Positions 1-10,478 of a stretch of 64,000 nucleotides of DNA are shown here, piece by piece. Position 1 is the stretch's first letter. The number at the start of each line of letters is the position of its first letter. The notes beneath the pieces were generated by a model. It did not search any database. It was not told where the DNA came from and was given only the letters and a program-made list of their open reading frames with translations. A program made the translations under genes and the position numbers. The stretch spans positions 1 to 64,000 of the forward strand of contig CAJAIA010000030.1 in the NCBI GenBank assembly GCA_903939735.1, read 5' to 3'. The stretch is from an uncultured Ignavibacteria bacterium. GTDB lineage: Bacteria; Bacteroidota; Ignavibacteria; Kapaibacteriales; Kapaibacteriaceae.

Positions 1-1057
1 CATCGCCCGATATGGCGTGTTTGCGAGCACATTTCAGGATCGTATCGGTGATGTTCGACTCGACTCAAACTATTCACGCGCTCTTGCACATAATCTGGAC
101 GTCCAGATCACATCAATGATTACGTCGAGCATTGTTGTAACCGGTGGCGTAACGGGCAGACTCAACACAGTCACCAGTGATGTGTATGGCTCATCAAACC
201 AGGGCATCATCAGTGGATACGCGCAGGGCGAATTCACATTTGGATCGCTCATTGCAACAGTAGGCGCGCGTGTTGATCGCGAAAAGATGGATACACTTTC
301 TGATCAACTCGAGGTTTCACCAAAGCTCGGCGTCACGTGGGAACTTGATCCTGATGTAGCACTACGCATGAGTGTGGGCAAGGGCTTCCGCGCGCCGTCG
401 ATTGCCGAACGCTATGCTCAGATTCGTTACGGTCCGTTTATCATCATCCGCAATCCCAATGTTCTCTCGGAACGCTCATGGTCGACAGAAATTGGTGGAC
501 GCTGGCAATCACGATCGACACCGATTCCCTTTGAGCTTGATGCTGCCGTGTTCGGCAACGAGCTCTACGATCTCATCGAGCCCACATTTGTGCTTGATGA
601 TCCGGCCGTACCAATCAAGTTTCAAAACATTACGCGCGCACGCATTCTGGGCGCTGAAGTTAATCTCCGCTTCATGCTAGCATCAACGCTTGGACTTGAA
701 ACGGGGCTTACGGTGATGTCGCCAACAGACCTCACGACCAACACGCAGCTCAAGTATCGCAATACGTTTCTCTCCTACTCGCGAGCATCATGGAAAGCCC
801 TACCATGGCTTGAAGGTCAACTCGAGTATCGCTATCAGGACCGTATCGGTGCTATTGACGACAGGCTCGCGCTATTTGTACCGAATGCTGATGCTCGGGT
901 TGCCACGCATATCGTCGATGCTCGTGTGTTCGTGACGCCAACACAACATGTACGCGTGGGGCTTCTTGGACGGAACCTGATGAATTATGCCTATACGGAG
1001 ATCGTCGGCAACCTTGGTCCTACACGGTCCTTCATTCTACAGCTGGAGTACCGTTAA
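1..1057 (+). CDS. TonB-dependent outer-membrane receptor, C-terminal part (5' truncated by window edge)
   Basis: This is the C-terminal ~350 residues of an outer-membrane beta-barrel that takes up a bound ligand (metal chelate, cobalamin-like cofactor or similar) using energy from TonB. The reading frame is open from base 2, so the gene starts before the window; an internal GTG at 17 is not the real start. The motif [13 protein letters not shown] followed by a conserved N-P-N segment is typical of the BtuB/siderophore receptor barrel. The last residues LQLEYR look like the terminal aromatic strand recognised by the BAM machinery. The ligand cannot be told from this part. Its TAA stop at 1055-1057 overlaps the stop codon of the convergent lptB gene. 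Confidence 0.88.
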   Translation, partial: IARYGVFASTFQDRIGDVRLDSNYSRALAHNLDVQITSMITSSIVVTGGVTGRLNTVTSDVYGSSNQGIISGYAQGEFTFGSLIATVGARVDREKMDTLSDQLEVSPKLGVTWELDPDVALRMSVGKGFRAPSIAERYAQIRYGPFIIIRNPNVLSERSWSTEIGGRWQSRSTPIPFELDAAVFGNELYDLIEPTFVLDDPAVPIKFQNITRARILGAEVNLRFMLASTLGLETGLTVMSPTDLTTNTQLKYRNTFLSYSRASWKALPWLEGQLEYRYQDRIGAIDDRLALFVPNADARVATHIVDARVFVTPTQHVRVGLLGRNLMNYAYTEIVGNLGPTRSFILQLEYR

Positions 1058-1803
1058 TAAGGTCGGAGTTCAAACGACTCGCCAAGGTATCTCGAACGCA
1101 CTTCCGCATTCTGGGCGATCTCGGATGCTGTACCGCTCACGAAGATTGTGCCATCGATCAGGATGTACGCACGATCGGTAATACTGAGCGTCTCATGGAC
1201 ATTGTGGTCGGTAATCAACACACCGATACCCTTGTGCTTAAGCTTCGTGACAATCTTCATGATGTCCTCGACAGCTATCGGATCGATTCCGGCAAACGGT
1301 TCATCGAGCAGCACAAACTTCGGGTCCGTCGCCAGAGCTCGTGCGATCTCACAGCGACGTCGTTCCCCGCCTGATAACACCATACCGAGACTCGAACGAA
1401 TGTGTCCGATGCCAAACTCATCCAACAGCGTTTCGAGTCGATCCTTCCGTTCGGCGCTTGTGAGCTTCTGCAACTGCAGAACAGCTAGGATGTTCTGCTC
1501 AACAGTCAATCGACGAAAGATACTGGGCTCTTGTGGGAGGTATGCGACACCGGAGCGCGCACGTTGATACATCGGCGTGGTGGTAATGTTGTTCTGGTCA
1601 AGGTAGACCGACCCTGCATCAGGCCGAATCATGCCGGTGATCATGTAGAACGTGGTGGTCTTTCCCGCCCCATTCGGACCGAGCAATCCAACACACTCAC
1701 CCTGCCGCACTTCGAGCGTGCTGCCCTTGACAACCACACGCTGCTTATACGCCTTACGAAGGCCTTCGGCACGGAGGATGCTCTTGTTATCAGTTTCGGA
1801 CAC
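1054..1803 (-). CDS. lptB: LptB, ATPase of the lipopolysaccharide export ABC transporter
   Basis: LptB is the cytoplasmic ATPase that powers the LptFG transporter, which pulls LPS out of the inner membrane. The protein has Walker A GPNGAGKT (residues 42-49), the signature LSGGERRR (143-150), Walker B FVLLDE (163-168) and the LptB-typical D-H-N-V-H-E-T-L switch region around residue 200. Three GTG codons stand in a row at 1809, 1806 and 1803. I chose 1803 because the AAGGAG ribosome site then lies 5 bases upstream. The gene starts inside the 3' end of htrA (14-base overlap), so the two are translationally coupled. LptF and LptG are not in the window. Confidence 0.93.
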   Translation of the reverse strand: MSETDNKSILRAEGLRKAYKQRVVVKGSTLEVRQGECVGLLGPNGAGKTTTFYMITGMIRPDAGSVYLDQNNITTTPMYQRARSGVAYLPQEPSIFRRLTVEQNILAVLQLQKLTSAERKDRLETLLDEFGIGHIRSSLGMVLSGGERRRCEIARALATDPKFVLLDEPFAGIDPIAVEDIMKIVTKLKHKGIGVLITDHNVHETLSITDRAYILIDGTIFVSGTASEIAQNAEVRSRYLGESFELRPY

Positions 1804-2950
1804 CACCACTCCTTGGACGAGCTTTGAGAGTCATTGTCGCGGTCGATGTTTGTCCGCCCCGACGAAACTCAACAGAAATCCGTTGATTCACCTCGCCATC
1901 AAGAATGGCAATGTTGATGTCGTCTTCACGAAGCGTCGGCTGACCGTCGACTGCAATGATAACGTCTCCAGGCTCTATTCCCGCCTCATCCGCCGGACCG
2001 TTCGAAGCCACTTCTGTGACAAGTACGCCATCTGCGGCGTTCAATCGGTAATAGGCAGCGATCTCAGCATTGACAGGCGTGACGGTCATTCCAGTCCAAA
2101 AGTCCCGTCGAATGGTACCTTGATCCCTCAGCCGATCGACTATAGCTTTTACGCGGTTGATGGGTATCGCAAACCCGATGCCGATGCTCCCTGCTCCATT
2201 GGCACCCTGTGAGGTGGAGTAGATGACGGTATTCACACCGATCACCTCACCAAGTCCGTTTATGAGCGGTCCCCCGGAATTACCTGATGAGATAGCTGCA
2301 TCGGTCTGAATCATGTTGCGATATACGCGCCGACCGCCCGTGCCGTTCGGTTGGGTAAAACTTACGCCAACGTTAGAGACAACACCTACAGTCACAGTTG
2401 GTTTGGCGTTGTTATCGAAGAGTCCAAACGGATTACCGAATGCTATGGCCCATTCGCCGACTTCGACATCCTCACTGCTGGCAAGCTTCACGAATGGGAA
2501 CTTCTTACCCTCGATCTTCAACAATGCGACGTCGGTCACGGGGTCGGTACCAACGATTTTCGCGTCATGTTTGGATCCATCGGTCATCGTCACCACAATT
2601 TTCGTTGCATTCCCAGCGACGTGATCGTTGGTGAGAATGTAACCGTCCTCACTGATGAGGAATCCAGACCCGAGGGAACGCACCTCGTAATCCTTACGGT
2701 ACGTCCGTGGTCGGTCACCCCAGTAGTTTCGAAAGAACGGATCCCCAAAGAAATCAGCGAACGGGTCGGAGTAGTATTGCTGACGTGTCTCCGTTACGTT
2801 AATCCCAACAATAGCTGGTGAACACCGTGCAACAGCTCGCGTAATGGCATTCTTGCGACTGCTGGCGATATCATTCTGCGCAGCCAGGGGATGCGCAGCT
2901 ATGGCTGCCATGATGGCCGCCAATATGGCTGTGAGTGCTTGCTTCTTCAT
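1790..2950 (-). CDS. HtrA/DegP-family periplasmic serine protease with one PDZ domain
   Basis: This periplasmic protease/chaperone degrades or refolds damaged envelope proteins. A signal peptide covers residues 1-24 (ending LAAQ). The trypsin-like domain carries the catalytic triad His110 (TNDHV), Asp140 (DVALLK) and Ser225 (GNSGGP). A single PDZ domain occupies about 290-380. The aromatic segment [12 protein letters not shown] near residue 65 is the LA-loop-like insert common in DegP proteins of this phylum. At 386 residues it is a one-PDZ form, shorter than two-PDZ DegP. It is the first gene of an operon with lptB. Pairing LPS export with envelope quality control makes sense for an envelope stress unit, but regulation by sigma-E is not shown. 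Confidence 0.92.
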   Translation of the reverse strand: MKKQALTAILAAIMAAIAAHPLAAQNDIASSRKNAITRAVARCSPAIVGINVTETRQQYYSDPFADFFGDPFFRNYWGDRPRTYRKDYEVRSLGSGFLISEDGYILTNDHVAGNATKIVVTMTDGSKHDAKIVGTDPVTDVALLKIEGKKFPFVKLASSEDVEVGEWAIAFGNPFGLFDNNAKPTVTVGVVSNVGVSFTQPNGTGGRRVYRNMIQTDAAISSGNSGGPLINGLGEVIGVNTVIYSTSQGANGAGSIGIGFAIPINRVKAIVDRLRDQGTIRRDFWTGMTVTPVNAEIAAYYRLNAADGVLVTEVASNGPADEAGIEPGDVIIAVDGQPTLREDDINIAILDGEVNQRISVEFRRGGQTSTATMTLKARPRSGGVRN

Positions 2951-2973
2951 GCGATTTCAGGTCGAATAACACG

Positions 2974-2981
2974 CAAAATTA
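2974..2981 (-). promoter_or_regulatory. -7 box TAATTTTG of the htrA promoter
   Basis: On the minus strand TAATTTTG matches the Bacteroidota -7 consensus TAnnTTTG. It ends 23 bases before the htrA ATG. No clear TTTG is seen at the -33 position. Confidence 0.5.
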
Positions 2982-2991
2982 TTGCGCTCGG

Positions 2992-2999
2992 TATCTTCG
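2992..2999 (+). promoter_or_regulatory. -7-like box TATCTTCG next to the priA start
   Basis: TATCTTCG matches TAnnTTTG except for one base and ends 6 bases before the priA ATG. The identical octamer at the same distance precedes holB (56315-56322). It predicts a nearly leaderless priA mRNA. Confidence 0.45.
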
Positions 3000-3005
3000 T
3001 CCAGC

Positions 3006-5519
3006 ATGAACATCCGCGTCGCCCTCCCACTCCCACGTCTTGAGCCCCTTACATACCGTTGTCAGGATGCGTCAGTCCAGCGTGGATGTCGGGTACTCGT
3101 GCCGCTCGGTACGCGGATTATCACAGGGATGGTGGTCGACATCGACGTTCCAGATGTACCGAAGATCCGGGATATCGCCGAGATCCTCGACGACCGTCCG
3201 TCGTGCACAGAACATGTTCTGCTCCTGACGCGACGTGTTGCTGATTACTACATGTGCTCGTGGGGAGAGGCCCTACAGGCAGCAATGCCAAGTGGGTTTC
3301 GCGCAACGAGTATTGTACGCGTTACGCTGCAGCGGCACCCAAGCGATGCCGATCTGGACGCACTGCGCACCCGCGCCCCACGGCGAGCAGAACTTCTTCG
3401 AGCCGTCCGCGATCATCAGGGCGAGCTCACCGTAAGTTATCTGCAGCGTAAGCTCAAGAGCACGACGATAGCCGACCAGCTCGATGCACTACAACGTGAT
3501 GGATGGGTTGATGTTCAGCAGGATATTACGTCCGCAGCTACTGCACGAACGCAAAAGGCCGTTTCGGTCGACGACGCACTCCTGCGCGATGAACATGCTC
3601 TCCGGTCGGCCTTCGACCTCCTCGATGCGCGAGCGCCAAAGCAATCGCTCGCATTAGGCCATGTATACCTCGAGCAACAGCGCAGTGGGAAAGCCGTTGC
3701 TGTGCAACACTGCACCAGTGCACTGTCTATCTCATCATCAACGATCACATCACTCATCGAGCGTAGGTATCTCGTGGCAAGCACGATTCCCTATCGGCGT
3801 TCCGATGAGGGCGTTGGATCACTCAGCGAGCGTGATGAGCGCGAGGTGACGCTAACCGAGGAACAACAGGTCAGCCTGGCACAGATCATCACTGCTGTTG
3901 AAACTGCATCATTCCGTCCGTTCGTATTGCATGGTGTGACTGGAAGCGGCAAGACGATTGTTTACCAACGCGCCATTGCACACGTTCTTGAGCGGAAACA
4001 GCAGGCACTGCTATTGGTACCTGAAATCGCTCTCACTCCGCAGCTCGCCGATCGCTTTCGAACCGTTTTCGGAGACGCCGTAGCGGTGCTTCACTCACGT
4101 CTCGCACCAGGTGAGCGTGTTACCCTATGGAAGCGCATCCAGGACGGTGAGATACCTATTGTGATCGGCGCACGATCTGCCGTGTTTGCTCCGCTTGATC
4201 GGTTGGGACTGCTCATTGTTGACGAGGAGCACGAACCATCCTACAAGCAAGAAGATCCGTCCCCACGCTACCAGGGTCGCGATGTGGCCATCCTTAGGGC
4301 ACAACTGGCGCAATGCACAGTTCTTCTCGGCAGTGCGACACCATCACTTGAATCGCTGGCACTCGTGCAGGCAGGACGAGCGGAATTGAGTACGCTTACA
4401 CACCGGGCAGACCATGCCGTGCTACCGTCGGTGCATGTCGTGGATATCCGGACGGAACGTCGTGCAAAACGTATGGACGGCGTTCTTTCGCATAGCGTCC
4501 TTGATGCAATATCCGAGCGAGTCCAGCGCGGCGAGGGTACACTCGTCTTTCTCAATCGTCGTGGATATGCTGCAAGTATGCAGTGTGAAGACTGCGGCGA
4601 CGTGCCCATGTGTATGAACTGTGACGTAGCACTCACCTATCACAAAACGTCGTCACAGCTTCGCTGTCATTACTGCGGCTACGCAGAGCAAGCCCGTACC
4701 GCCTGCCATGTATGCGGTTCAGTGGAGCTTACCGAATCAGGATCAGGAACGCAGCAAATCGAAGAACATGTTCGCAGTGCCATCGAACAGCGAATCGGCA
4801 GAATCCCACGCGTCGATCGCCTTGATGCAGATCGCACATCCCGCAAGGGTGAGCATCGAGCCATTCTCGAGCGCTTTCAACGGGGCGATCTTGATGTGCT
4901 TATCGGGACGCAGATGATTGCGAAAGGACTCGACATCGCACGCGTGTCGCTCGTGGTCGTCGTCAATGCAGATCAAACACTCCATCGTCCTGACTTCCGG
5001 GCTACAGAGCGAACGGTGCAGCTCCTTACGCAGCTTGCAGGCCGTGCTGGACGCTCCGCCGCTGCCCATGGTGAAATGTTCATCCAAACGTCAAGTCCGG
5101 ATCATCCCGCAATCATTGCCGCAGTACACGGCGAGCGTTCACCGGCGGAACTCCGCGCATGGGAATCTGCCGAGCTTGTGCTACGACGTGAAGCTGGGTA
5201 CCCACCCTACTCCCGCTTCATCCGTCTCGAAGTATCCTCCATGGACGAGCGCATGGCCCATGAACATGCACACATCCTCGCAGCACTTCTCCCAGCTACC
5301 TCGACTGTTCATTCACGACTCGACCCCGTTGTGCCTCCTATCGCACGAATACGGAATACCTATCGGATGGTGATCATCATCAAGAATGACAAACAGCACG
5401 ATCCCTCTGGTAGCACCCTGCGCTCTGTTCTCAGAGGCTCACTCGATGCGTATTATCGCGACTATGCAAGCTCACTCGTTCATGTCACGGTCGACATTGA
5501 CGCACACGGAACGTTCTAA
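3006..5519 (+). CDS. priA: Primosomal protein N' (PriA), replication-restart helicase
   Basis: PriA is a 3'-5' superfamily 2 helicase that recognises stalled forks and reloads the replicative helicase. The 837-residue protein shows the N-terminal 3'-DNA-binding domain (about 1-100), Walker A GVTGSGKT (310-317), the DEEH box (406-409) and an eight-cysteine double zinc ribbon starting CEDCGDVPMC at about 527. The motif GTQMIAKGLD is the family helicase motif V. I chose the ATG at 3006 rather than an in-frame TTG at 2982, because it precedes the conserved N-terminus and sits 6 bases after a -7-like box. purT follows after 12 bases. Confidence 0.95.
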   Translation: MNIRVALPLPRLEPLTYRCQDASVQRGCRVLVPLGTRIITGMVVDIDVPDVPKIRDIAEILDDRPSCTEHVLLLTRRVADYYMCSWGEALQAAMPSGFRATSIVRVTLQRHPSDADLDALRTRAPRRAELLRAVRDHQGELTVSYLQRKLKSTTIADQLDALQRDGWVDVQQDITSAATARTQKAVSVDDALLRDEHALRSAFDLLDARAPKQSLALGHVYLEQQRSGKAVAVQHCTSALSISSSTITSLIERRYLVASTIPYRRSDEGVGSLSERDEREVTLTEEQQVSLAQIITAVETASFRPFVLHGVTGSGKTIVYQRAIAHVLERKQQALLLVPEIALTPQLADRFRTVFGDAVAVLHSRLAPGERVTLWKRIQDGEIPIVIGARSAVFAPLDRLGLLIVDEEHEPSYKQEDPSPRYQGRDVAILRAQLAQCTVLLGSATPSLESLALVQAGRAELSTLTHRADHAVLPSVHVVDIRTERRAKRMDGVLSHSVLDAISERVQRGEGTLVFLNRRGYAASMQCEDCGDVPMCMNCDVALTYHKTSSQLRCHYCGYAEQARTACHVCGSVELTESGSGTQQIEEHVRSAIEQRIGRIPRVDRLDADRTSRKGEHRAILERFQRGDLDVLIGTQMIAKGLDIARVSLVVVVNADQTLHRPDFRATERTVQLLTQLAGRAGRSAAAHGEMFIQTSSPDHPAIIAAVHGERSPAELRAWESAELVLRREAGYPPYSRFIRLEVSSMDERMAHEHAHILAALLPATSTVHSRLDPVVPPIARIRNTYRMVIIIKNDKQHDPSGSTLRSVLRGSLDAYYRDYASSLVHVTVDIDAHGTF

Positions 5520-5531
5520 CAGCATCACACT

Positions 5532-6701
5532 ATGAAAACACTCGTTCTCCTCGGATCTGGTGAACTCGGCAAGGAATTCGTTATTGCCGTAAAGCGACTT
5601 GGACATCGCGTCGTTGCGATTGACTCCTACGAGAATGCACCGGCCATGCAGGTCGCTGATGACTATCGTGTAGTGAACATGTTGGATGGCGTGGCACTCG
5701 ACGCAGCAATCCATGAGATCAATCCCCACATCATCGTACCCGAAGTTGAAGCACTTCGCACCGAACGTCTCTTCGCGTATGAGGCAGCGGGCATGACCGT
5801 CATCCCGAGTGCAAGAGCGGCTAACATGACAATGAATCGCAAGGCTATTCGAGATCTTGCTGCGAAGGACCTTGGGCTCCGCACGGCTGATTACCGCTAT
5901 GCAACAACTGAGGACGAGTTCCGTGCTGCGATCGATGCCATTGGCATTCCGTGCGTGGTCAAGCCTCTGATGTCATCTAGTGGCAAGGGGCAGAGCACTG
6001 TGCGGCATAGTGATGACGTCGCAACCGCGTGGAGTTACGCCATGGAAGGCAGCCGTGGTGATTTGCGCGAGGTTATCGTCGAGCAGTTTATCCCGTTTGA
6101 AAGCGAGATCACACTTCTCACCGTCACACAGACCGACGGACCAACATTGTTCTGTCCGCCAATTGGTCATCGCCAGGAGCGCGGCGACTATCAAGAATCA
6201 TGGATGCCACATGCAGTTTCACCTGCTCTCTTAGAAAAAGCGCAAGACATGGCCCGTGTCGTAACGACGGCTCTCGGTGGACCTGGCATCTGGGGTGTGG
6301 AGTTCTTTCTTACGAATACTGAAGTGTATTTCAGCGAACTCTCACCAAGACCACACGATACAGGCATGGTGACACTTGGTGGGACAACAACATTCAATGA
6401 GTTTGAACTGCATGCTCGAGCAGTTCTTGGTTATCCGATCCCGTCTGTTGTGCTTGAGCGTGCCGGCGCCTCAGCCGTTATTCTCGCTGATCGCACGTCG
6501 CCTCGAGAACCTGCGTATCATGGCATAGATCAAGCTTGCCGTGAGGTAGGGATAGATGTCCGCATCTTCGGGAAGCCAACATGTCGTCCATATCGGCGCA
6601 TGGGTGTTACACTTGCCTCTGGAACAGTGGATACGTCGATTGATGAACTGCGGGAACGCGCCCGAAGTGCTGCTGCATGCATCACGCTGGAGTATCCTTA
6701 G
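5532..6701 (+). CDS. purT: Formate-dependent glycinamide ribonucleotide transformylase (PurT)
   Basis: PurT uses formate and ATP to formylate GAR in step three of purine synthesis, independently of folate. The 389-residue length equals the usual PurT length. The N-terminal domain starts [10 protein letters not shown], as in PurT/PurK proteins. The ATP-grasp core follows (about 110-310) with the segment [12 protein letters not shown] and the metal-binding stretch [10 protein letters not shown]. This ending separates PurT from PurK. It lies 12 bases after priA and probably shares its transcript. Its TAG overlaps the stop codon of the convergent DUF5686 gene by four bases (TTAG). Confidence 0.94.
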   Translation: MKTLVLLGSGELGKEFVIAVKRLGHRVVAIDSYENAPAMQVADDYRVVNMLDGVALDAAIHEINPHIIVPEVEALRTERLFAYEAAGMTVIPSARAANMTMNRKAIRDLAAKDLGLRTADYRYATTEDEFRAAIDAIGIPCVVKPLMSSSGKGQSTVRHSDDVATAWSYAMEGSRGDLREVIVEQFIPFESEITLLTVTQTDGPTLFCPPIGHRQERGDYQESWMPHAVSPALLEKAQDMARVVTTALGGPGIWGVEFFLTNTEVYFSELSPRPHDTGMVTLGGTTTFNEFELHARAVLGYPIPSVVLERAGASAVILADRTSPREPAYHGIDQACREVGIDVRIFGKPTCRPYRRMGVTLASGTVDTSIDELRERARSAAACITLEYP

Positions 6702-9118
6702 AACGTTGCGCCCGACAACGTCACGCGAAACTCCGGTCGGTCACGCTGTGAAATGCGCGCATTGACATCAATGCGGAAGAAGAGCAACAGACGATTCACG
6801 CCTACGCCAACCTCGTAGTACACTCCTTCGCGCGTGGCCATTGTTGATGGAAGCGTTGTTGCCGTGAGGGCCTGGGTCTGCTCGCTAAACGACGTCCATC
6901 CAACACCGCCGAACGCAAGGAACTCTATACCGAACGAGGCGATCCCCGGAATCCGGAGAATGCCGGGAATAACTTCTCCGAAGTTTTGTGTGAGTGAGAG
7001 CGTAGCATAGCGATCACCATAGAACTCTTTTACGCGCATTCCTCGGAATGCTCCCGTTACGGCGAGTCCGTTTAGGCTCGACTCAAGACTTCCAAAACGC
7101 TGTGGGGGCACTCCGCCGTCGGACCATCCGAATGTTGCAACCAGGTCCGTTGTCCATACAGAAAGCGGCTTCAAGCGCACCATTCCCTCTGCCTGAAGAA
7201 CAGTGTAGGAGAATGCAGACGGCAGCAATGCAGGATTCGAATGCTCCATCATCATTGCAAAGCCTGTACGCGATATCATGCGAAGGGGCGAGTAGTCGAC
7301 ACGCAGCGTTGCACCCATTGAGCGCAGCGTTCCGGGCATGATCTCTGGATTCAGTCGCTCAGGAGTCTGCGGACGGAAGAGCGACCATACATCGCGAGAC
7401 TCAGCGCTTGCATGATCTTCACTACGAACAAACACACGCACTGAGGAAGGACGCTGCCAGACATCATTTCGGATAAATGCAAACTGTCCCCAACTGTAGC
7501 TCACGCCAACTTCTCCACCTTCACGATGATAGTAGTCGCCGTAGTCATTACCGAACAACAGCGACGTTGCCGTAATCAGCGGTGAGCGCACCACGTTGGG
7601 ATTGTCGCGACGTTGCAGAATGCGGTAGATCGATGCATCGACAGACCATCGCTGCTGAGTTCCAAGAAACACCGCAGGATGAAGCCAGCCGTAGAATTGT
7701 CGATCTGCAGTTCCGTACCCAACGCCCGACTCAAGTTCGATCACGGTGTCGGGTCTGAACCGGGTGCCAACACCGAGATACAACCCGTGAATCCGGTTGT
7801 ATCTCATCACATCTTCAAAGCCACTAAATGGTCTTCGTCCCAAGCGCGCTATGCCACGCGCAATTGGTCCAAAGATCCTATTAATCAGCGTCGACTGCAG
7901 ACTATCCGGATTATCGATCGCACTGCGTATCTCGACATATGCGCGCTCTTCGTCTGCACTCAATGTGCCAACTGCATTCTGTTGCCAAAACACAGAGTCA
8001 TACGTCAGCGCCGAAGGTGTAAGCTCCACCCGCCACTGATCGAAAACATCGTCGTCTATCTCAGTGTTGATCTGATACGCTGAACAGCGTGTCTCCAGCT
8101 CCACGTCCAATCGTGGCTGAAACAGGAACAGAATATCGGCAGTCAAGCTACTGGCGATGCGGAGGTACTCTGGAACAACGAACCCATCGACAACCGCAAA
8201 CGTCTGGCTGTAGGACAACGATGCATCAAATGGGAGGTTCACAACACGATTCGGCTCGAACTCCACATTGAGCGGTGTAAACGTTCGTGTATCGATGAAG
8301 AGAACACCATGGAACCCCTTCCGCACGGGACTATTTGATCGCACATCAATGATGGCGATGGAGTCGTCTACATCATTCCGCAGCGTAAACTCTGCATGAT
8401 CAAGAGCATCATCGGCAAAGGGCGTCTCAATCTCCTCACCGAGAAGCGTTACCGTATTTGCGTACGAGGAGAGATTCGTGCCTAACGATACAAGGTTTGC
8501 TTGGGGAGGAATGTTTGCAGTCTGGCGCCGCTGCAGGATCTTGTTCGAGTATTGGTCGGGTGCTTTGAAGTAACCATCCGAGAACGACTCGAGAATACTG
8601 AAGACAGCAGTGTCTCCCCTTCCCGAAGAACGCGTCGCTGTTACGGTATCGGTATTGACGACAATCTTCGAGTACAGTCGATATCGATACGAGCGGATCG
8701 TTTCGGTCTGACGTCTACGTCGTGCAATCACTTCGCGCATAATCCTCTGAGCGGGATCCTCGGCACGAACAATCACGACAGCTCCCTCTATTCCGCGTTC
8801 CTGCAGACGGACAACGAGCAAGGAATCCACACTCTGGATAACGAGCGTATCGGAACGATACCCAACACAGGAAACGATGACACGGGCGCTATCTACAGAC
8901 GCGCGTTCGGATGCGTTGAGACGTATCGAAAAGGCTCCAGAGCGATCTGAAATCGCAGCGCGTCGAATCGATGTCAATCTCACAGAGGCATACGGAACAG
9001 GCTCGCCAGTCTGTGCATTGAGCACAACACCTTGGATTGCCGGTGAACGTTGAGCGACCAACACCAATGCCGACGTGCACATCAGCACGGCAATCAGCAT
9101 GGGACGCATCAGCATCAT
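6698..9118 (-). CDS. DUF5686 family outer-membrane protein with N-terminal carboxypeptidase-regulatory-like domain
   Basis: This 806-residue protein has a signal peptide (1-22), a carboxypeptidase-D regulatory-like beta-sandwich (about 27-105, beginning [19 protein letters not shown]) and a long C-terminal region matching DUF5686, a predicted outer-membrane barrel restricted largely to Bacteroidota. The chain ends in a beta-strand finishing with phenylalanine (TLSGATF), the usual barrel-insertion signal. No biochemical function is established for the family, and I do not assign one. The ATG overlaps the stop of the upstream solute-binding lipoprotein (ATGA), so the two are made together. That pairing suggests a joint role in handling an extracellular compound, but this is inference only. 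Confidence 0.85.
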   Translation of the reverse strand: MMLMRPMLIAVLMCTSALVLVAQRSPAIQGVVLNAQTGEPVPYASVRLTSIRRAAISDRSGAFSIRLNASERASVDSARVIVSCVGYRSDTLVIQSVDSLLVVRLQERGIEGAVVIVRAEDPAQRIMREVIARRRRQTETIRSYRYRLYSKIVVNTDTVTATRSSGRGDTAVFSILESFSDGYFKAPDQYSNKILQRRQTANIPPQANLVSLGTNLSSYANTVTLLGEEIETPFADDALDHAEFTLRNDVDDSIAIIDVRSNSPVRKGFHGVLFIDTRTFTPLNVEFEPNRVVNLPFDASLSYSQTFAVVDGFVVPEYLRIASSLTADILFLFQPRLDVELETRCSAYQINTEIDDDVFDQWRVELTPSALTYDSVFWQQNAVGTLSADEERAYVEIRSAIDNPDSLQSTLINRIFGPIARGIARLGRRPFSGFEDVMRYNRIHGLYLGVGTRFRPDTVIELESGVGYGTADRQFYGWLHPAVFLGTQQRWSVDASIYRILQRRDNPNVVRSPLITATSLLFGNDYGDYYHREGGEVGVSYSWGQFAFIRNDVWQRPSSVRVFVRSEDHASAESRDVWSLFRPQTPERLNPEIMPGTLRSMGATLRVDYSPLRMISRTGFAMMMEHSNPALLPSAFSYTVLQAEGMVRLKPLSVWTTDLVATFGWSDGGVPPQRFGSLESSLNGLAVTGAFRGMRVKEFYGDRYATLSLTQNFGEVIPGILRIPGIASFGIEFLAFGGVGWTSFSEQTQALTATTLPSTMATREGVYYEVGVGVNRLLLFFRIDVNARISQRDRPEFRVTLSGATF

Positions 9119-10353
9119 TTTACCCCAAGCAACGATTCCGCATCAGATTGCGCACGCGCGAGGGATTCCGTTGGATTTGCCTCACCGAGCAAAACGCGCT
9201 CAACAGCATCTTCCAGAATCTCCTCAAGATCCAACCATCTTGGGTGAACAGGGGTCATGCGCGCGTGTGCGAGCTGCTGTGCAAAGACAGCCTTCATAGG
9301 ATCAGCTATCAACGTGGCATCTCGCGCATACGCAGAGTCAGCAGGGAATCCTGCTTCCGGAACGGAGCGACAGAAACGCACCGCATTGGTGCCATCTACG
9401 AGGAACTGCACAAGTTCACGAGCCATCTGCGTGTTTGTTGCTCCGGCGCTTACCGCCAGATACTCGCCCCCTGCAAACGAAACACCCTGCGCTGCTCCGA
9501 ACTTCGGTTGCAGCACCGGTACGATGCGCTTACCCGGAGATGCGGCGATCTTCTTCAGAAGCCAGGAGCCGGAATTCCACATACCAATCTTGCCCTGAAC
9601 GAAGGCAGCATCAAGCTGTCGCTGTGTCTCGATCATACCGGCACGCGCCAGACGCGCGTACGTCTCAAGAGCTGCCACGTTTGGTGGAGAATAGAACGTC
9701 GGACGTCCCTGCTTATCGAGAACATCGCCACCATAGGACCACATCAATGGGAGGATCTTCTTGTAGAGTCTGTGTGCGTCGGCACCGTTAGCACCCCATC
9801 CCATCATACCAGCGTCGTGAAGCTTTTCCGCCGTAGCGACTACATCGTCAAGTGTTACTGGAGGAGTCGAGACACCGATCGACGCAAGCATATCCATGTT
9901 CACATACAGAACACGCGTATCGATCGTCCACGGATAGGCGTACATGCGGCTATTCCACGTTCCCGGTGCGAGCGAATACGGCACGAACCGTCCAACAGAC
10001 GCCGCATCGCCAGGAAGCTGAAGAAGAACTCCGGAACTGGAGAATTGCGCAACCCAGTCTGATCCAAGCTCGATTACATCAGGAGGTGCGCCCGAATTGA
10101 AGGCTGCCTGCAGCTTTACCTTCCCGTCGTTCCAGGAAAGCTCTGTGAGCTCAACCCGCACGTTCCGTGTCTTCTCAAACTCATGTACGAGGTCGAGAAG
10201 CGCTTGTTTTTGGCCTGGCTCACTCCAGAAATGCCAAAAACGGATCACGTGAGCATCACGCTCGGATGTGCCACCCCCCCCACATCCATTGAGCATAAGG
10301 CTGAGGGCCACGATGGAGGCCGCGAGGGGGACGAACGAGAGAGAACGTTTCAT
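9115..10353 (-). CDS. Sugar-type ABC transporter solute-binding lipoprotein (orphan)
   Basis: This 412-residue protein resembles family 1 extracellular solute-binding proteins such as those for maltose or glycerol-3-phosphate. The N-terminus is a lipoprotein signal with lipobox LNGC, followed by a glycine-rich linker. The mature protein begins [12 protein letters not shown], the W-H-F-W motif typical of this family, and continues with the [11 protein letters not shown] segment. The start at 10353 gives a proper signal peptide; longer in-frame starts reach 10395 but would extend into the promoter region. No permease or ATPase gene is nearby. Instead the gene is coupled to a DUF5686 outer-membrane protein, which is unusual. 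The ligand is unknown. Confidence 0.88.
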   Translation of the reverse strand: MKRSLSFVPLAASIVALSLMLNGCGGGGTSERDAHVIRFWHFWSEPGQKQALLDLVHEFEKTRNVRVELTELSWNDGKVKLQAAFNSGAPPDVIELGSDWVAQFSSSGVLLQLPGDAASVGRFVPYSLAPGTWNSRMYAYPWTIDTRVLYVNMDMLASIGVSTPPVTLDDVVATAEKLHDAGMMGWGANGADAHRLYKKILPLMWSYGGDVLDKQGRPTFYSPPNVAALETYARLARAGMIETQRQLDAAFVQGKIGMWNSGSWLLKKIAASPGKRIVPVLQPKFGAAQGVSFAGGEYLAVSAGATNTQMARELVQFLVDGTNAVRFCRSVPEAGFPADSAYARDATLIADPMKAVFAQQLAHARMTPVHPRWLDLEEILEDAVERVLLGEANPTESLARAQSDAESLLGVK

Positions 10354-10358
10354 ATACG

Positions 10359-10366
10359 CGAAGCTA
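10359..10366 (-). promoter_or_regulatory. -7-like box TAGCTTCG before the solute-binding lipoprotein gene
   Basis: On the minus strand TAGCTTCG lies 5 bases before the ATG at 10353. It differs from TAnnTTTG at one base and fits the close-spaced boxes seen before several other genes here. Confidence 0.35.
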
Positions 10367-10375
10367 CGCATGCCA

Positions 10376-10406
10376 TTGTCCATTCGGAACAACATCCGTA
10401 GATTTG
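10376..10406 (+). promoter_or_regulatory. pyrG promoter: TTG (-33), 20-base spacer, TAGATTTG (-7)
   Basis: TTG at 10376-10378 is followed, after exactly 20 bases, by TAGATTTG at 10399-10406. This matches the Bacteroidota promoter consensus in both sequence and spacing. It predicts a pyrG leader of roughly 65 bases. Confidence 0.65.
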
Positions 10407-10478
10407 AGCCCGTCCAGGCTGTTGCGCAAGCGCAGAACTACGACACCTTCACTCTTCCGATCATTTATCAGGTGTCCT

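Noticed and set aside
9037-10062. 341-codon open frame on the plus strand opposite the solute-binding lipoprotein gene
   Set aside because: It is antisense to a well-supported gene. The product is rich in Arg, His and Cys, with no motif, signal or ribosome site, as expected of a shadow frame.
10407-10478. pyrG leader as a riboswitch or UTP-sensing reiterative-transcription leader
   Set aside because: At about 65 bases it is short, has no strong stem or T-tract and no G-run at the likely transcription start.
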